From Pyxidicoccus trucidator (lineage in GTDB: Bacteria > Myxococcota > Myxococcia > Myxococcales > Myxococcaceae), in contig NZ_JAAIXZ010000020.1 in assembly GCF_010894435.1 (NCBI RefSeq), positions 165,234 to 229,233 of the forward strand: 64,000 nt of DNA. Reading direction: 5' to 3'. Numbering within the stretch: position 1 is the stretch's first letter; the number at the start of each line of letters is the position of its first letter. Below the pieces are notes generated by a model. It saw only the letters and a program-made list of their open reading frames with translations, did no database searches and had not been told where the DNA came from. Of this stretch, positions 10,221-20,490 are shown piece after piece. Made by a program: the position numbers and the translations under genes.

Positions 10221-10973
10221 GTGAAACCGAGAAGCCAGAAGACGATGAAGAGACATGCGGGACAGGTGGTGACGCGTACGGCGCTGGCGGCGCTCGTGCT
10301 GGGCCCGCTGGCCGCGGGCGCGGTGAGCCAGCGGCTGCGGTACCGCTTCGAGGCGGTGTCCAACCCGGTGACCACGGTGGTGGACGACAGCGGCAAGGGC
10401 CACACGGGCACGGTCCAGACGGCCAACGGCGGCACGGTGGTGCCGGTGACGGGGTACGAGGGACAGGGCGTGCAGTTCCCAGCCGTCTGCACGGGCACCG
10501 GCTGCCCGCACGCCAACCTCAGCGCGGCGGACGCCACGGACCTGAACCCCGGCACGGCCCTGTTCACCTTCGGCGCACGGGTCCGCGTCACGCTCGCGGA
10601 GCTGACCGCGGACCATGGCTCCAACATCGTGCAGAAGGGTCTCTCCACGACGGGCCAGTGGAAGCTGCAGCTCGATGACGCCGTCACCGGCAAGCCGAGC
10701 TGCGTGGTGCGCACCACGGGCGGCGCCAGCCCCATCATCGTCAAGTCGTCGGTGGGTATCGCGGACGGCACCTGGCACAAGGTCTCCTGCCAGCGCACCA
10801 GCACCACGATTACCATCCTCATCGACAACGTCGCCCGGGGCAGCGCGCTCATCGCCTCCACCTACGACATCAGCCCCGTGGGCCAGCCGGTCGGCATCGG
10901 CGCCAAGAGCACCGGCAACAACAACGACCAGTTCCACGGCGCCCTCGACGAGGTCTACTTCAACCTCGACTGA
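10221..10973 (+). CDS. Secreted LamG/concanavalin A-like domain protein
   Basis: A 250-aa protein starting at GTG 10221. It has a basic N-region, a hydrophobic core (ALAALVLGPLAAGA) and a likely signal peptidase site near residue 35, so it is exported. The rest reads as one LamG-like jelly roll: YRFEAVSNP near the start, then DDSGKGHTGTV, a middle section ending WHKVSCQR, TITILIDN, and a final GALDEVYFNLD strand. This is the common LamG_3/Laminin_G pattern for binding sugars or proteins outside the cell. There is no catalytic domain. It sits alone between recQ and an aldo/keto reductase with no obvious operon partner. Confidence 0.75.
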   Translation: MKPRSQKTMKRHAGQVVTRTALAALVLGPLAAGAVSQRLRYRFEAVSNPVTTVVDDSGKGHTGTVQTANGGTVVPVTGYEGQGVQFPAVCTGTGCPHANLSAADATDLNPGTALFTFGARVRVTLAELTADHGSNIVQKGLSTTGQWKLQLDDAVTGKPSCVVRTTGGASPIIVKSSVGIADGTWHKVSCQRTSTTITILIDNVARGSALIASTYDISPVGQPVGIGAKSTGNNNDQFHGALDEVYFNLD

Positions 10974-11136
10974 CGCGGCGGCAGGCGGGCGGCAGGGCGC
11001 TCCGCGTCGCCAGCACCGGCGCACGCGGGCGCCCGCAATCAGGCGCAAGAACCGGGCTGCCTCCAGCCAGGCGCTCCCCTATCCGTAGCAGGGTGATGGG
11101 CACCACGGCCCATCAACACGGATGGGGAGCACCACC

Positions 11137-12255
11137 ATGTCGACGCGGCAGATTGAGTCCCTGGCGAAGTACCACCTGCTCGGCCAGACGGGCCTGCGGG
11201 TGAGCCCGCTGGCGCTGGGCACCATGAACTTCGGCACCGACTGGGGCTGGGGCATGAGCGGCGAGGACGCCCACCGCCTGATGGCGCGCTACCTGGAAGC
11301 AGGCGGCAACTTCCTCGACACCGCGGACGCGTACACCTCCGGCTCCAGCGAGCGCATCATCGGTGACTACTTCGCGAAGCACGGCGGGAGGGACCGGGCG
11401 GTCATCGCCACCAAGTTCTCCGCGAACCTGTCGCCGGGAGACCCGAACGCGGGTGGCAACAGCCGCAAGCACATCCTCTCCGCGCTCGAAGGCTCGCTGC
11501 GCCGCCTGAAGACGGACTACGTGGACGTGTACTGGCTGCACGTCTGGGACGGCCTGACGCCCGTGGAGGAGGTCATGGGGACGCTGACCGGGCTCGTGCG
11601 CGAGGGCAAGGTCCGGTACCTCGGCTTCTCCGACGTGCCGGCGTGGTACTTCGCGCGCGCCCAGACGCTGGCGGAGCGCAACGGCTGGGAGAAGGTCGCC
11701 GCATTGCAACTGGAGTACTCGCTCGCGGAGCGCAACGTCGAGCGCGAGCACCTCCCCGCCGCGCTCGCGCTGGGCGCCGCCCTCACCCCGTGGAGTCCGC
11801 TGGCCGGCGGACTCCTCACCGGCAGGTACACCCGCGAGGGCACGAAGCCCAAGGGCGACGGGCGCGCCCACGCGCTGCTGGCCAGCGGCAACCCCGTGGC
11901 GGACAAGTTCCTGCAGGACCGCCCCTGGGCCATCGTCGCGGAGCTCATCGCGGTGGCGAAGGAGGTGGAGCGCTCACCCGCGCAGGTGGCGCTCAACTGG
12001 GTGGCGACACGTCCGGGCGTCGTCTCCACCCTCATTGGCGCAAGCAGGCTGGAGCAGCTGGAGGACAACCTGCACGCGCTCGACTTCACGCTGCCGCCCG
12101 CGCTCTCCGCGAGACTGGAGGCCGCGAGCCGTCCCGAGCTCGTCACCCCGTACGTGTTCTTCGAGAACCCCTTCTTCACGAAGGGAATGCTCGCGGGCAA
12201 CACCACGGTGAGCGCGGAGCCGGACGGCTTCAGGGGCCCCCTCCGGAGCCCCTGA
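11137..12255 (+). CDS. Aldo/keto reductase
   Basis: A 372-aa (beta/alpha)8 NADPH-dependent oxidoreductase. The catalytic tetrad is Asp61, Tyr66, Lys93 and His135 (FLDTADAY, IATKFS, YWLHVWD). The C-terminal cofactor loop is present as TLIGASRLEQLEDNL. The overall form matches the AKR11/YajO-like group of bacterial aldo/keto reductases, which reduce aldehydes or ketones of uncertain physiological identity. ATG 11137 is preceded by GGGGAG with 7-base spacing; an in-frame ATG at 11122 lies upstream of that site. It is monocistronic and convergent with the FemAB-like gene 10 bp downstream. Confidence 0.9.
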   Translation: MSTRQIESLAKYHLLGQTGLRVSPLALGTMNFGTDWGWGMSGEDAHRLMARYLEAGGNFLDTADAYTSGSSERIIGDYFAKHGGRDRAVIATKFSANLSPGDPNAGGNSRKHILSALEGSLRRLKTDYVDVYWLHVWDGLTPVEEVMGTLTGLVREGKVRYLGFSDVPAWYFARAQTLAERNGWEKVAALQLEYSLAERNVEREHLPAALALGAALTPWSPLAGGLLTGRYTREGTKPKGDGRAHALLASGNPVADKFLQDRPWAIVAELIAVAKEVERSPAQVALNWVATRPGVVSTLIGASRLEQLEDNLHALDFTLPPALSARLEAASRPELVTPYVFFENPFFTKGMLAGNTTVSAEPDGFRGPLRSP

Positions 12256-12265
12256 GCCAGCGCCC

Positions 12266-13132
12266 TCAGTCCCGGCCCGTCAAGCGGTAGTACGCGTGGG
12301 AACGGCACCAGCGGATGAGCGCCCTCGCGACAGGATTCAGCTTCCACTTGATGGGCACGTGCTCCACGACGAACCCCATGTCGTCCTTGAACTGGTTCAG
12401 CCGGGGGGCCTCGCGTGCGTGGAGGCCATTGACGAGCACCTGGGCCCCCCCGGACCTCCGGCAGACCTGCGCGAACTCGAAGACCAGTCCCGTGGCGATG
12501 TTGGAAGGGAGGGCCCACGTGGCGTAGTAGGCGCTGCCGCCATACGCAATGCCGTCCACCACGTAGCCATCCAGGTACCCGCCCAGCCTGCCGTCAATCA
12601 GGCCCGCCAGCACGCACCAGTGGCTCCCCTGGAAGTACTTCTTCACGTCCGCGGCATATCTCTCCCGGGAGGGCGGCTTCTTGTGCCGGGTCCGGGAGAG
12701 CGAATCGATGACCGTGGCGTACCCCTGCTCCAGCAGGAGCGCGGGGCCGGTGAGCTGAACGATTCTCACGAGCCGCTGGCACTTGCGGAGCTTGTTCTTC
12801 CGGTTCGAGGAGAGGCTGTCGAGCGTGTAGTCACCCAGCTCCGGTGAGCGGACGACGGGCACCGTGCCATTCGCCGCGTCCGACTCCGGCGCCACGGCCG
12901 CCCGGAAGCCCCAGCACCACGGCGTGGGCCGCGTCACCTCCTCGGGCTCCAGCCGCGCCAGCAGATTCACCGGCTGGAAGAAGCCGGGGGCGCCCGTCTG
13001 CTCCCAGTAATGATTGCCATGCTGGACGACGCGCACGCCCTCCTCGCGCCGCCGCTCAGCCAGCTCCCGCTCCGTGAGCGCCGCGAAGCTCGCGGCCGCG
13101 GCGTCCCGGACCTGCTCCTTCCCCATCCCCAT
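12266..13132 (-). CDS. FemAB/GNAT-like acyltransferase
   Basis: A 288-aa protein that resembles the FemAB-related GNAT proteins found beside polysaccharide genes. Visible marks are NRKNKLRKCQRLV before the core, a central AGLIDGRLGGYLDGYVV strand pair, GGSAYYATWALPSNIATGL, and a C-terminal FKDDMGFVVEHVPIKW typical of the last GNAT strand. Family members move aminoacyl or acyl groups onto sugars or peptidoglycan precursors. The start at 13132 is supported by GGAGGT with 4-base spacing; a longer frame exists but lacks a ribosome site. It is transcribed away from the PglF-like gene across 291 bp. A modifying role in the polysaccharide pathway is inferred from position. Confidence 0.6.
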   Translation of the reverse strand: MGMGKEQVRDAAAASFAALTERELAERRREEGVRVVQHGNHYWEQTGAPGFFQPVNLLARLEPEEVTRPTPWCWGFRAAVAPESDAANGTVPVVRSPELGDYTLDSLSSNRKNKLRKCQRLVRIVQLTGPALLLEQGYATVIDSLSRTRHKKPPSRERYAADVKKYFQGSHWCVLAGLIDGRLGGYLDGYVVDGIAYGGSAYYATWALPSNIATGLVFEFAQVCRRSGGAQVLVNGLHAREAPRLNQFKDDMGFVVEHVPIKWKLNPVARALIRWCRSHAYYRLTGRD

Positions 13133-13423
13133 GCCGACCTCCCCCTGCCAGACAGTTACACCGGCTGTCCAAAGCCCGCCAACGTCTGGAGTGCCAGCGA
13201 CTGTCGACTGATGCGCTGCGAATGCCATCCCAGTCGCAGCGGCCGGGCAGGACAGGTGTGGCGCCCCCCAACAACACCGCGCTCCAGGGCGGCTTGGAAC
13301 CCACGCGCACGGTCTCCACCCTCAAGCCGCGAATCGTTGCGTGTGCGGCGGGACATTGCCGAACCAACGACACGGGCGGGAGCCGGCTCGGCGCCGGCGT
13401 CGGGGCAGAGGGGGAACACACGG

Positions 13424-15349
13424 ATGGCGCAATACCTGGATGGGGGCACTCTCTCCGCGCTCGAAACTCCTGAGAAGCAGTGGGCCACCAGCCACGCCTG
13501 CTCTCCGCGGCTGCGCTCGCTGCTCGTGCTCTCCGTGGATGCGGTCCTGACCGCGGGCGCGCTCTACGCCGCGATGCTGCTGCGCTTCGAGGGGCTTCCA
13601 CCCGCGCGGTGGCAGGCCGCCGTCACACATGGGCTGCCCCTGCTGCTCACGGTGCGCCTGGCCATGCTGGTCTGGTTCGGCCTGCACCGCTGGTCGTTCC
13701 AGAGGCCCGGCCTCAGCGAAGCCGGCCGCCTCATCGCCGCCAACACGGTCGCGGCCATCGCCATCGAGGCGCTCCGGTCCCTCTTCTTCTTCGACCGGCT
13801 GCCTCGCTCGGTGGTGGCCATCGAGTTCCTGTTCACCACCGCGCTGATGGGGGCCTACCGGTTCGCCCCGCGACTGGTGCGGCAGTGGCACCTCGACCAC
13901 CGGCGCTCGCGGGCGTGGGGCACGCAGTGGGCGCTCGTCGTAGGGGCGGGCAGCGCGGGAGACCTGCTGCTGCGGGACCTGCTGCGCAATCCCCACAGCC
14001 CCTGGCACGTCGTCGGCTTCGTGGATGACGACCGGGCCAAACACGGCACCCACCTCAACGGCAAGCCGGTGCTCGGCCCCATCGACGCGCTGCCGGAGCT
14101 GGTGAGCAAGCACCACGTCACCCAGGTGCTCATCGCCATCCCCCACCTGCGGCCCGAGCGCATCCAGCACATCCTGACCCTGTGCAGACATCAGGGAGTC
14201 CGCTTCAAGTTCATCCCCGCCTCCTTCGTCTACCTCGACCAGCGCATCACCTCCGCGATGCTGCACGACCTCAGCCCGGAGCACCTGCTGCCCCGGGAGG
14301 CCATCACCTTCGACCGGGAGGAGGTGCGCGGGCTCGTCACCGGCCGCCGCGTCCTCGTCACCGGGGGCGCGGGCTCCATCGGCGGTGAAATCGCCAGACA
14401 GGTCGCCGAGCACGCGCCCGCGTCGCTCGTGCTGGTGGACATCAACGAGAACGAGCTCTACCTCCTCGTGCGACAGCTCCAGGAGCGCCACCCCCAGCTC
14501 CGGGTGAGCGCCCTGGTCGGCGACATCCGGGACCTGGACCGGATGATGCGCGTCGGCAAGGAGCACGCTCCGGAGTACGTGTTCCACGCGGCGGCGCACA
14601 AGCACGTGCCGTTGATGGAGGACGCGCCCGAGGAAGCCATCAAGAACAATGTCTTCGGCACCCTGAACGTCGCGCTCATGGCGGATGCCTGTGGCGTGGA
14701 GCGCTTCGTGCTCATCTCCACCGACAAGGCGGTGCACCCCACCTCCGTCATGGGGGCCTCCAAGCGCCTGGCGGAGATGGTCATCCGGGACCTGGCGACC
14801 CGCTCCCGCACCACCTTCACCGCGGTCCGGTTCGGCAACGTGCTCGGCTCGGCCGGTAGCGTGGTGCCGCTGTTCAAGCAGCAGATTCAACGCGGCGGTC
14901 CCGTCACCGTGACGCATCCCGACTGCACCCGTTACTTCATGACCATCCCCGAGGCCGTGGGCCTCGTGATGCTGGCGGGGCTGGGAGGCTACGGAGAGCT
15001 GTGCATCCTCGACATGGGCGCCCCGGTACGCATCGCCGAGCTCGCGGAGAACACCATCTCCCTGGCGGGCCTGGTGCCGGGCCGGGACATCTCCATCGTC
15101 TACACCGGGCTGCGTCCGGGCGAGAAGCTGGTGGAGACGCTGCTCAGCGAAGAGGAGGAGCGCACCCAGCAGGTGCGCAACCACATCAAGGTGGCCCGCA
15201 GCCCCGCCCCACCGCTGGACTTCCAGCTCCGACTCAAGCGGCTGGAGCGGGCGGCGCGCAGCGGTGACACGCCCGGGGTGATACGCACCCTGCGCGTCCT
15301 CATCCCGACGTACACCCCGGCGAGGCAGCCGGCGGACGCGAGGACGTGA
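13424..15349 (+). CDS. Membrane-bound UDP-sugar 4,6-dehydratase (PglF/FlaA1/CapD type)
   Basis: A 641-aa protein with about four N-terminal membrane segments (residues 30-150), a first Rossmann domain (VVGAGSAGDLLLRDLL) and a C-terminal short-chain dehydrogenase domain with VTGGAGSIGGEI. The active site reads STDKAVHPTSVMGASKR: Met replaces the usual SDR tyrosine, which is diagnostic of the PglF/WbpM inverting and retaining dehydratases. The length is that of PglF/WbpM. It converts UDP-GlcNAc to the 4-keto-6-deoxy intermediate, the first step to bacillosamine or QuiNAc/FucNAc. The start at 13424 follows a G-rich AGAGGGGGAA stretch. With the PglE-, PglC- and PglD-like genes downstream it forms a plausible diNAcBac route. 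Confidence 0.88.
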   Translation: MAQYLDGGTLSALETPEKQWATSHACSPRLRSLLVLSVDAVLTAGALYAAMLLRFEGLPPARWQAAVTHGLPLLLTVRLAMLVWFGLHRWSFQRPGLSEAGRLIAANTVAAIAIEALRSLFFFDRLPRSVVAIEFLFTTALMGAYRFAPRLVRQWHLDHRRSRAWGTQWALVVGAGSAGDLLLRDLLRNPHSPWHVVGFVDDDRAKHGTHLNGKPVLGPIDALPELVSKHHVTQVLIAIPHLRPERIQHILTLCRHQGVRFKFIPASFVYLDQRITSAMLHDLSPEHLLPREAITFDREEVRGLVTGRRVLVTGGAGSIGGEIARQVAEHAPASLVLVDINENELYLLVRQLQERHPQLRVSALVGDIRDLDRMMRVGKEHAPEYVFHAAAHKHVPLMEDAPEEAIKNNVFGTLNVALMADACGVERFVLISTDKAVHPTSVMGASKRLAEMVIRDLATRSRTTFTAVRFGNVLGSAGSVVPLFKQQIQRGGPVTVTHPDCTRYFMTIPEAVGLVMLAGLGGYGELCILDMGAPVRIAELAENTISLAGLVPGRDISIVYTGLRPGEKLVETLLSEEEERTQQVRNHIKVARSPAPPLDFQLRLKRLERAARSGDTPGVIRTLRVLIPTYTPARQPADART

Positions 15350-15361
15350 GGACGTGAGCCT

Positions 15362-16312
15362 TCAGCACGGCGGCGCGCGGTAGGCCGGAAAGTAGCCCCC
15401 GTCGCCGTCCCCTTCGGTCAGCCGGGCGTAGACCTCCGGCTTGCAGATGATTTCGTGGGTGTAGAGCCTGGAGCGCATGTTCGAAAGGCCCCGCTTGAAG
15501 GCCTCGAGGCCATCGCCCGGCTGCATCCCGCCCCCCAGGTGCAGCGGCATCCCCTGGGTCGAGCAGAGCTCCGTCATCGCGACGAAGAGGTTCTTGGACG
15601 GAGAGCGGACGAGGTACGCGTCCGCCGTCCCGCCCAGGTAGTAGTGGAGCACGTCATCGCTGGAGACGACGAGCGCAGCCGAGGCCACGCACCCGTCCGG
15701 GGCGTGCGTCGTCGCGAGCCAGGCGGCCGGGGAGGAGAACAGCTCCTCGAAGTAGGCGGCCGAGAAGTAGTACCGGGAGGTCGCTCCGTCGCGGTCCATG
15801 GTCTGCCGGTAGACCTCCTTGAATCCTTCCTGCTCCTCGCGTGAAGCCTCACATGCCGGCTGGTATGAGCTCACGAAGCCCAGGCGGGTGTTCCTCCGCA
15901 TGTGCCGGCGGTGCATCTCCCTGAACTCGAGGGGCAGGCGGGGGTCGATGAAGAACACCTCGTTGCGCGCCGTCCCCCCGGCGAAGCAGCGAGGGCCCGA
16001 CACGCGGTCCCGCACGAAGATGCTGACCAGCTCGGTGGAGCGCCAGTCCACTGCCTCCTTGGCCACCTCGCCCAGCCCGTCCACCACGCCACCTGGATAC
16101 CCATACGGAGAGACCGCGTCCTGGTACGGCGTCCCGTCGATGGGCCGCACGATGAGTGGGAGCCGCAGCGAGCCGCCCGCGCCTCCGTCGATGACGAGGC
16201 TGTGCGTGACGCCCTCGGCGCGCAGGTGGTGCGGCGAGCGAAAGTAGTCCGCGGACCGTGCCGACTCGCCCTCATCGGGGACCAGCACGGCCCGCAGCTG
16301 CGTCGTCGTCAT
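15362..16312 (-). CDS. FemAB/GNAT-like protein of polysaccharide locus
   Basis: A 316-aa protein, the second GNAT/FemAB-type gene in the locus and only weakly like the one at 12.3-13.1 kb. It begins with a YFRSPHHLRAEGVTHSLVI segment and has RRHMRRNTRLGF, FKEVYRQTMDRDGATSRYYF and a C-terminal LHLGGGMQPGDGLEAFKRG. The last motif is characteristic of FemAB-like proteins that accompany exopolysaccharide clusters (GNAT family). The start at 16312 has GGAGG about 11 bases upstream; a longer frame to 16426 lacks one. It is convergent with the PglF-like gene 12 bp away. It may acylate or aminoacylate the sugar repeat unit, but no substrate can be named. Confidence 0.6.
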   Translation of the reverse strand: MTTTQLRAVLVPDEGESARSADYFRSPHHLRAEGVTHSLVIDGGAGGSLRLPLIVRPIDGTPYQDAVSPYGYPGGVVDGLGEVAKEAVDWRSTELVSIFVRDRVSGPRCFAGGTARNEVFFIDPRLPLEFREMHRRHMRRNTRLGFVSSYQPACEASREEQEGFKEVYRQTMDRDGATSRYYFSAAYFEELFSSPAAWLATTHAPDGCVASAALVVSSDDVLHYYLGGTADAYLVRSPSKNLFVAMTELCSTQGMPLHLGGGMQPGDGLEAFKRGLSNMRSRLYTHEIICKPEVYARLTEGDGDGGYFPAYRAPPC

Positions 16313-16479
16313 CGGCTCGCACCACCTCCGAGCGGGCGGCCCATGCCTCGCGGTACGAGCCTTCGTCGGAATTTGGTTTGACTGCACACGTTCCAGTCGC
16401 CAACGAACGCACTCCGGCGTTCCCATCGCAGAGTAGCCATCCGCGCGAGCGACGGCCTACTCCCCCAAGGACACCTTTG

Positions 16480-17874
16480 ATGTTGGACTTCCGTCGTCGA
16501 AGCACCCGTGGCCTTGCCATGTCTTCAATCCTGTCCTTCGCCCTCCTCCTTGGATTGGCTTGCGACCCCAACGCCGAAATGGTGGACCCCGACTCCGGTC
16601 AGGTGGTGACGCCTGACGGTGAACAGGTCGCCGCGGGGCCGGATGTGAACACCGAGGTGGGTTCCGAAGAGGGCCCCGAGCTGGTTGCCGCCCTGCCGAC
16701 CCCGGCGCCCGCGGCCGAGACGCCTGCTGCCGCCGAGACGCCCGCTGCCGCCGAGACGCCTGCTGCCGCCGAGACTCCCGCTACCGCCGAGACTCCTGCT
16801 GCCTCCGAGGCTCCGCTCACCGCCACGGCCGCTGCCACTGCTCCGCTCCGCACCGTGGCCGCCTGGGAGCAGCTGTTCCTCGGCCGCTGGAACGCCGAGC
16901 ACACCGCGGACTACCTGCCCCGTAGCAAGTCGCTGGACAGCTGGCAGTTCTACAACCTGGGCTATGCCATCGACGGGAACACCGCGATGTACCGGGCCAC
17001 GGGAAAGACGCAGTACCTGGACCGCGCGCTCCTCTACGTCAACAACGTGGTCAACAACGCCAAGGTGTCGTCGTCGCTGCCCAAGAGCTCCTTCAAGGAC
17101 TCGTACCTGGGCTGGGCCTCGCAGCGCTCCGACACCGTCGGGCAGGAAGTTCCCCTGTTCGAGAGCTACTGCTGGCGCTACGTGACGCGCATGCTGCGCG
17201 TCATCCGTGAGACGCCCACGCTGTATGGCAATCCCACCTACCGCGCGCAGTACGACCGCCTGCTGGCCTTCACGGAGAAGAACATCTTCGAGAAGTGGCA
17301 GAAGCGCGGGACGAATTCCTACATCTATCGCAGCCGCACGCACATGGCCGCGCACTGGGCCTACATCGCGATGGACCTGTCGCGCATGACCACGGACGCC
17401 ACGAAGAAGGCCTCCTACCTGGCCGTCTTCAACAACGTGAACCGCGACCTGCCGAACTCCACGTCGTCCCTGCGGCAGCAGCTGCGCCAGGGCTTCGTCG
17501 CCACGCCGACCTACTACTGGAGCGACGTGTGGGGCTCCTCCACCCGCCCTGGCCAGGACGTGTCGCACGCGAATGGCGTGCTTGCCTATGTCGTCGAGGC
17601 GCATGACATCGGCATGGAGTGGACGGCCGACGACATCCGCAAGTTCACCGCGACGCTCAACTCCGTCATCTGGCCCTCGGCCACGAAGTTCGCCAACTAC
17701 GTCGACGGCTCGGGGGCTGGCAACGGCTGGTTCAACGACGGCCTGATGAAGCTGGGCCGCTACGACGCCAACCTGCAGCGCCGGCTGGAGACGCACAAGG
17801 TCGGTAACAACAGCACGTACTACGGAAACGGCGCGCTCAACGCGAAGCTGCTGTCCAGCCGCGCCACGCCGTAG
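16480..17874 (+). CDS. Secreted lipoprotein with repeat linker and possible alpha/alpha-toroid domain
   Basis: A 464-aa protein. The N-terminus is a lipoprotein signal (LLLGLAC, Cys28), then an acidic stretch, then a Pro/Ala/Glu/Thr linker of five AETPAA-type hexapeptides (about residues 79-108). From residue about 125 a helix-rich domain full of aromatic residues begins (YRATGKTQYLDRALLYVN, then SYLGWASQR, SYCWRYVTRML, RTHMAAHWAYIAMDL). This pattern resembles the alpha/alpha toroids of polysaccharide lyases and some hydrolases, but no catalytic motif was identified, so the function is a guess. The setting inside a Wzx/Wzy locus suggests trimming or binding of the exported polymer at the cell surface. 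AAGGA precedes the chosen start. A strong hairpin follows the gene. Confidence 0.6.
   Translation: MLDFRRRSTRGLAMSSILSFALLLGLACDPNAEMVDPDSGQVVTPDGEQVAAGPDVNTEVGSEEGPELVAALPTPAPAAETPAAAETPAAAETPAAAETPATAETPAASEAPLTATAAATAPLRTVAAWEQLFLGRWNAEHTADYLPRSKSLDSWQFYNLGYAIDGNTAMYRATGKTQYLDRALLYVNNVVNNAKVSSSLPKSSFKDSYLGWASQRSDTVGQEVPLFESYCWRYVTRMLRVIRETPTLYGNPTYRAQYDRLLAFTEKNIFEKWQKRGTNSYIYRSRTHMAAHWAYIAMDLSRMTTDATKKASYLAVFNNVNRDLPNSTSSLRQQLRQGFVATPTYYWSDVWGSSTRPGQDVSHANGVLAYVVEAHDIGMEWTADDIRKFTATLNSVIWPSATKFANYVDGSGAGNGWFNDGLMKLGRYDANLQRRLETHKVGNNSTYYGNGALNAKLLSSRATP
16714..16803 (+). repeat. Five 18-bp tandem repeats coding AETPAA linker
   Basis: Five in-frame 18-base units with unit sequence close to GCCGAGACGCCTGCTGCC, the fourth coding AETPAT; a degenerate sixth (SEAP) follows. 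They form a flexible extracytoplasmic linker in the lipoprotein. The number may vary between strains by slippage. Confidence 0.85.
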
Positions 17875-17906
17875 CCGCTCGTCGTTCACAGGCTTCAGCT
17901 CATGAG

Positions 17907-17940
17907 TCGCCGGGCGATGCTTCAACGCGTCGCCCGGCGA
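17907..17940 (+). terminator. Hairpin after the lipoprotein gene
   Basis: A perfect 11-bp stem (TCGCCGGGCGA with its complement) around a 12-base loop, starting about 32 bases after the stop. No clear T-run follows, so it may be a stabilising 3' hairpin rather than a full intrinsic terminator. Confidence 0.55.
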
Positions 17941-18082
17941 TTCGCGTCTTCGAGCACTCTGCCTCCGTCACGAAGTGGCCTGCACAGGACCCGTGCCTGC
18001 CCCGTGGGGCGCTTGATGGGAGCGCGAAGGCGCTGTGGAGTCCGGACGCCATGCGGACACGCGCGGCGCGAGGGCTTCCCAC

Positions 18083-19297
18083 ATGCCACCGAATCGCCTG
18101 CTCATCTTCAGCCCGTCGGCCTTCCAGCCCTCGGGACATCAGCAGTCCTATCTCACCGGGCTGGGAGAGGCGCTCGTGCAGCTCGGCGTGGAGGTCCACG
18201 TCTTCGGACTGAATGGAAGCGTGAGCTACCCCACCCCCATCGTCTCGCACGCGGTCGGGAAGGACGCGGCCATCGAGTCCCGCTCGGCGTACCGGGAGCG
18301 CCTGGGGCCCCTCGGGGATGTCGCCTGGGGCACCGGCCGCCTCACGCGCCAGGTGAACATGCTCAATGAATTGCAGCGCGTGCACCACCACCTGGGCAGG
18401 CCGCCGCTGCTGTTCGAGACCTTCGAGTACCTCTCCCTGGCGGCGCACCTCGCGCGAGCCCCCCGCTCCCATCGGCAGGTGTGCATCTTCCACGACACCA
18501 ACTTCAACCTGCGGCACGCGTCTCCCATCGCCGCCACCTACAAGCTCCTCGCGCGGCCGTTCGCCCGGCACATCCTGCGCAGCATGGACCGGGCCTTCGT
18601 CCACGCGCCCGGGATGAGGGAGAACCTGTTCGAGAACGTCGACCCCGGGCGGCGCTACGACCACAAGGTCGAGGTGATTCCCTACGGCGCCCCCCATCCC
18701 GGGAAGGTGCCACGCCTGGACCGGACGGCGGCCCGCGCCGGGTTGGGCATCGACACGCGGCGCAAGGTGCTGCTCGCGTTCGGCACCCTGCGGGCCGACA
18801 AGTGCTTCCGCCTGGTCTTCGAGAGCCTGGCGCGCAGCCCGGAGTGGGAGTTGCTCGTCGCCGGCCCGGAGGGGGACGTCTCGTTCCGGCAGCTCATGGC
18901 GCTCTGCGAGGAGACGGGCGTCCAGCAGCGGGTCCGGATGTTCCCGGGCTTCATCCCCCTGAGCGAGCACCGCCGGTACTTCGGGGCCGCGGACGCGGTG
19001 CTCAACGTCTACGACGAGCACATCCGCCACGAGAGCGGCACGGCCCAGCTCGCCCGCTCCTTCCTTCGTCCCGTCATCGCCGGTGGGCCTCCGGACCTCC
19101 ACGAGTACGTGCGCGAGACGGGCGCTGGCTGGTCCGTGAAGCCCTTGAGCGTGGACCGGCTCACCGAGGTGCTGCACCAGGCCGCCCGCCTCGACGAGGC
19201 CGGACACGCGGCCATGGAGCAGCGCATCCACGCCGCGGCAGTCTCTCGCTCGTGGGACGCGGTGGCCTCACGGGTGCTCACGGCGCTGAGTGGGTGA
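18083..19297 (+). CDS. Glycosyltransferase, GT4-like
   Basis: A 404-aa GT-B fold protein. The N-domain starts RLLIFSPSAFQPSGHQQSYL, with the open GHQQSYL loop of retaining GT4 enzymes. The C-domain has VLLAFGTLRADKCFRLVFESL, then LLVAGPEGD and FPGFIPLSEHRRYFGAADAVLNVYDE. The acceptor-side EX7E motif is degenerate (around HESGTAQLARSF). ATG 18083 is preceded by GAGGG at 8-base spacing. It adds a sugar from a nucleotide donor to the lipid-linked repeat unit at the cytoplasmic face; donor and linkage cannot be read. The PglE-like aminotransferase begins 59 bp later on the same strand and they likely share a transcript. Confidence 0.78.
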   Translation: MPPNRLLIFSPSAFQPSGHQQSYLTGLGEALVQLGVEVHVFGLNGSVSYPTPIVSHAVGKDAAIESRSAYRERLGPLGDVAWGTGRLTRQVNMLNELQRVHHHLGRPPLLFETFEYLSLAAHLARAPRSHRQVCIFHDTNFNLRHASPIAATYKLLARPFARHILRSMDRAFVHAPGMRENLFENVDPGRRYDHKVEVIPYGAPHPGKVPRLDRTAARAGLGIDTRRKVLLAFGTLRADKCFRLVFESLARSPEWELLVAGPEGDVSFRQLMALCEETGVQQRVRMFPGFIPLSEHRRYFGAADAVLNVYDEHIRHESGTAQLARSFLRPVIAGGPPDLHEYVRETGAGWSVKPLSVDRLTEVLHQAARLDEAGHAAMEQRIHAAAVSRSWDAVASRVLTALSG

Positions 19298-19356
19298 GCG
19301 TCTTCCCGGCAGCGAACAGACTCCCCGCCTCTTTGCCCCTTCCAGGAGCGAACCCC

Positions 19357-20490
<1,134 letters not shown>

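Noticed and set aside
11024..11035. 12-base palindrome GCGGGCGCCCGC between the LamG-like and aldo/keto reductase genes
   Set aside because: Expected by chance in GC-rich spacer and lacks a loop or T-run.
13322..15184. Minus-strand open frame of 620 codons opposite the dehydratase
   Set aside because: No recognisable domain; the opposite strand encodes a full PglF-type enzyme with all motifs.
18481..19356. Extension of the aminotransferase frame far upstream to 18481
   Set aside because: The upstream part lies inside the GT4 gene in another frame; the AGGAG site and family N-terminus place the start at 19357.
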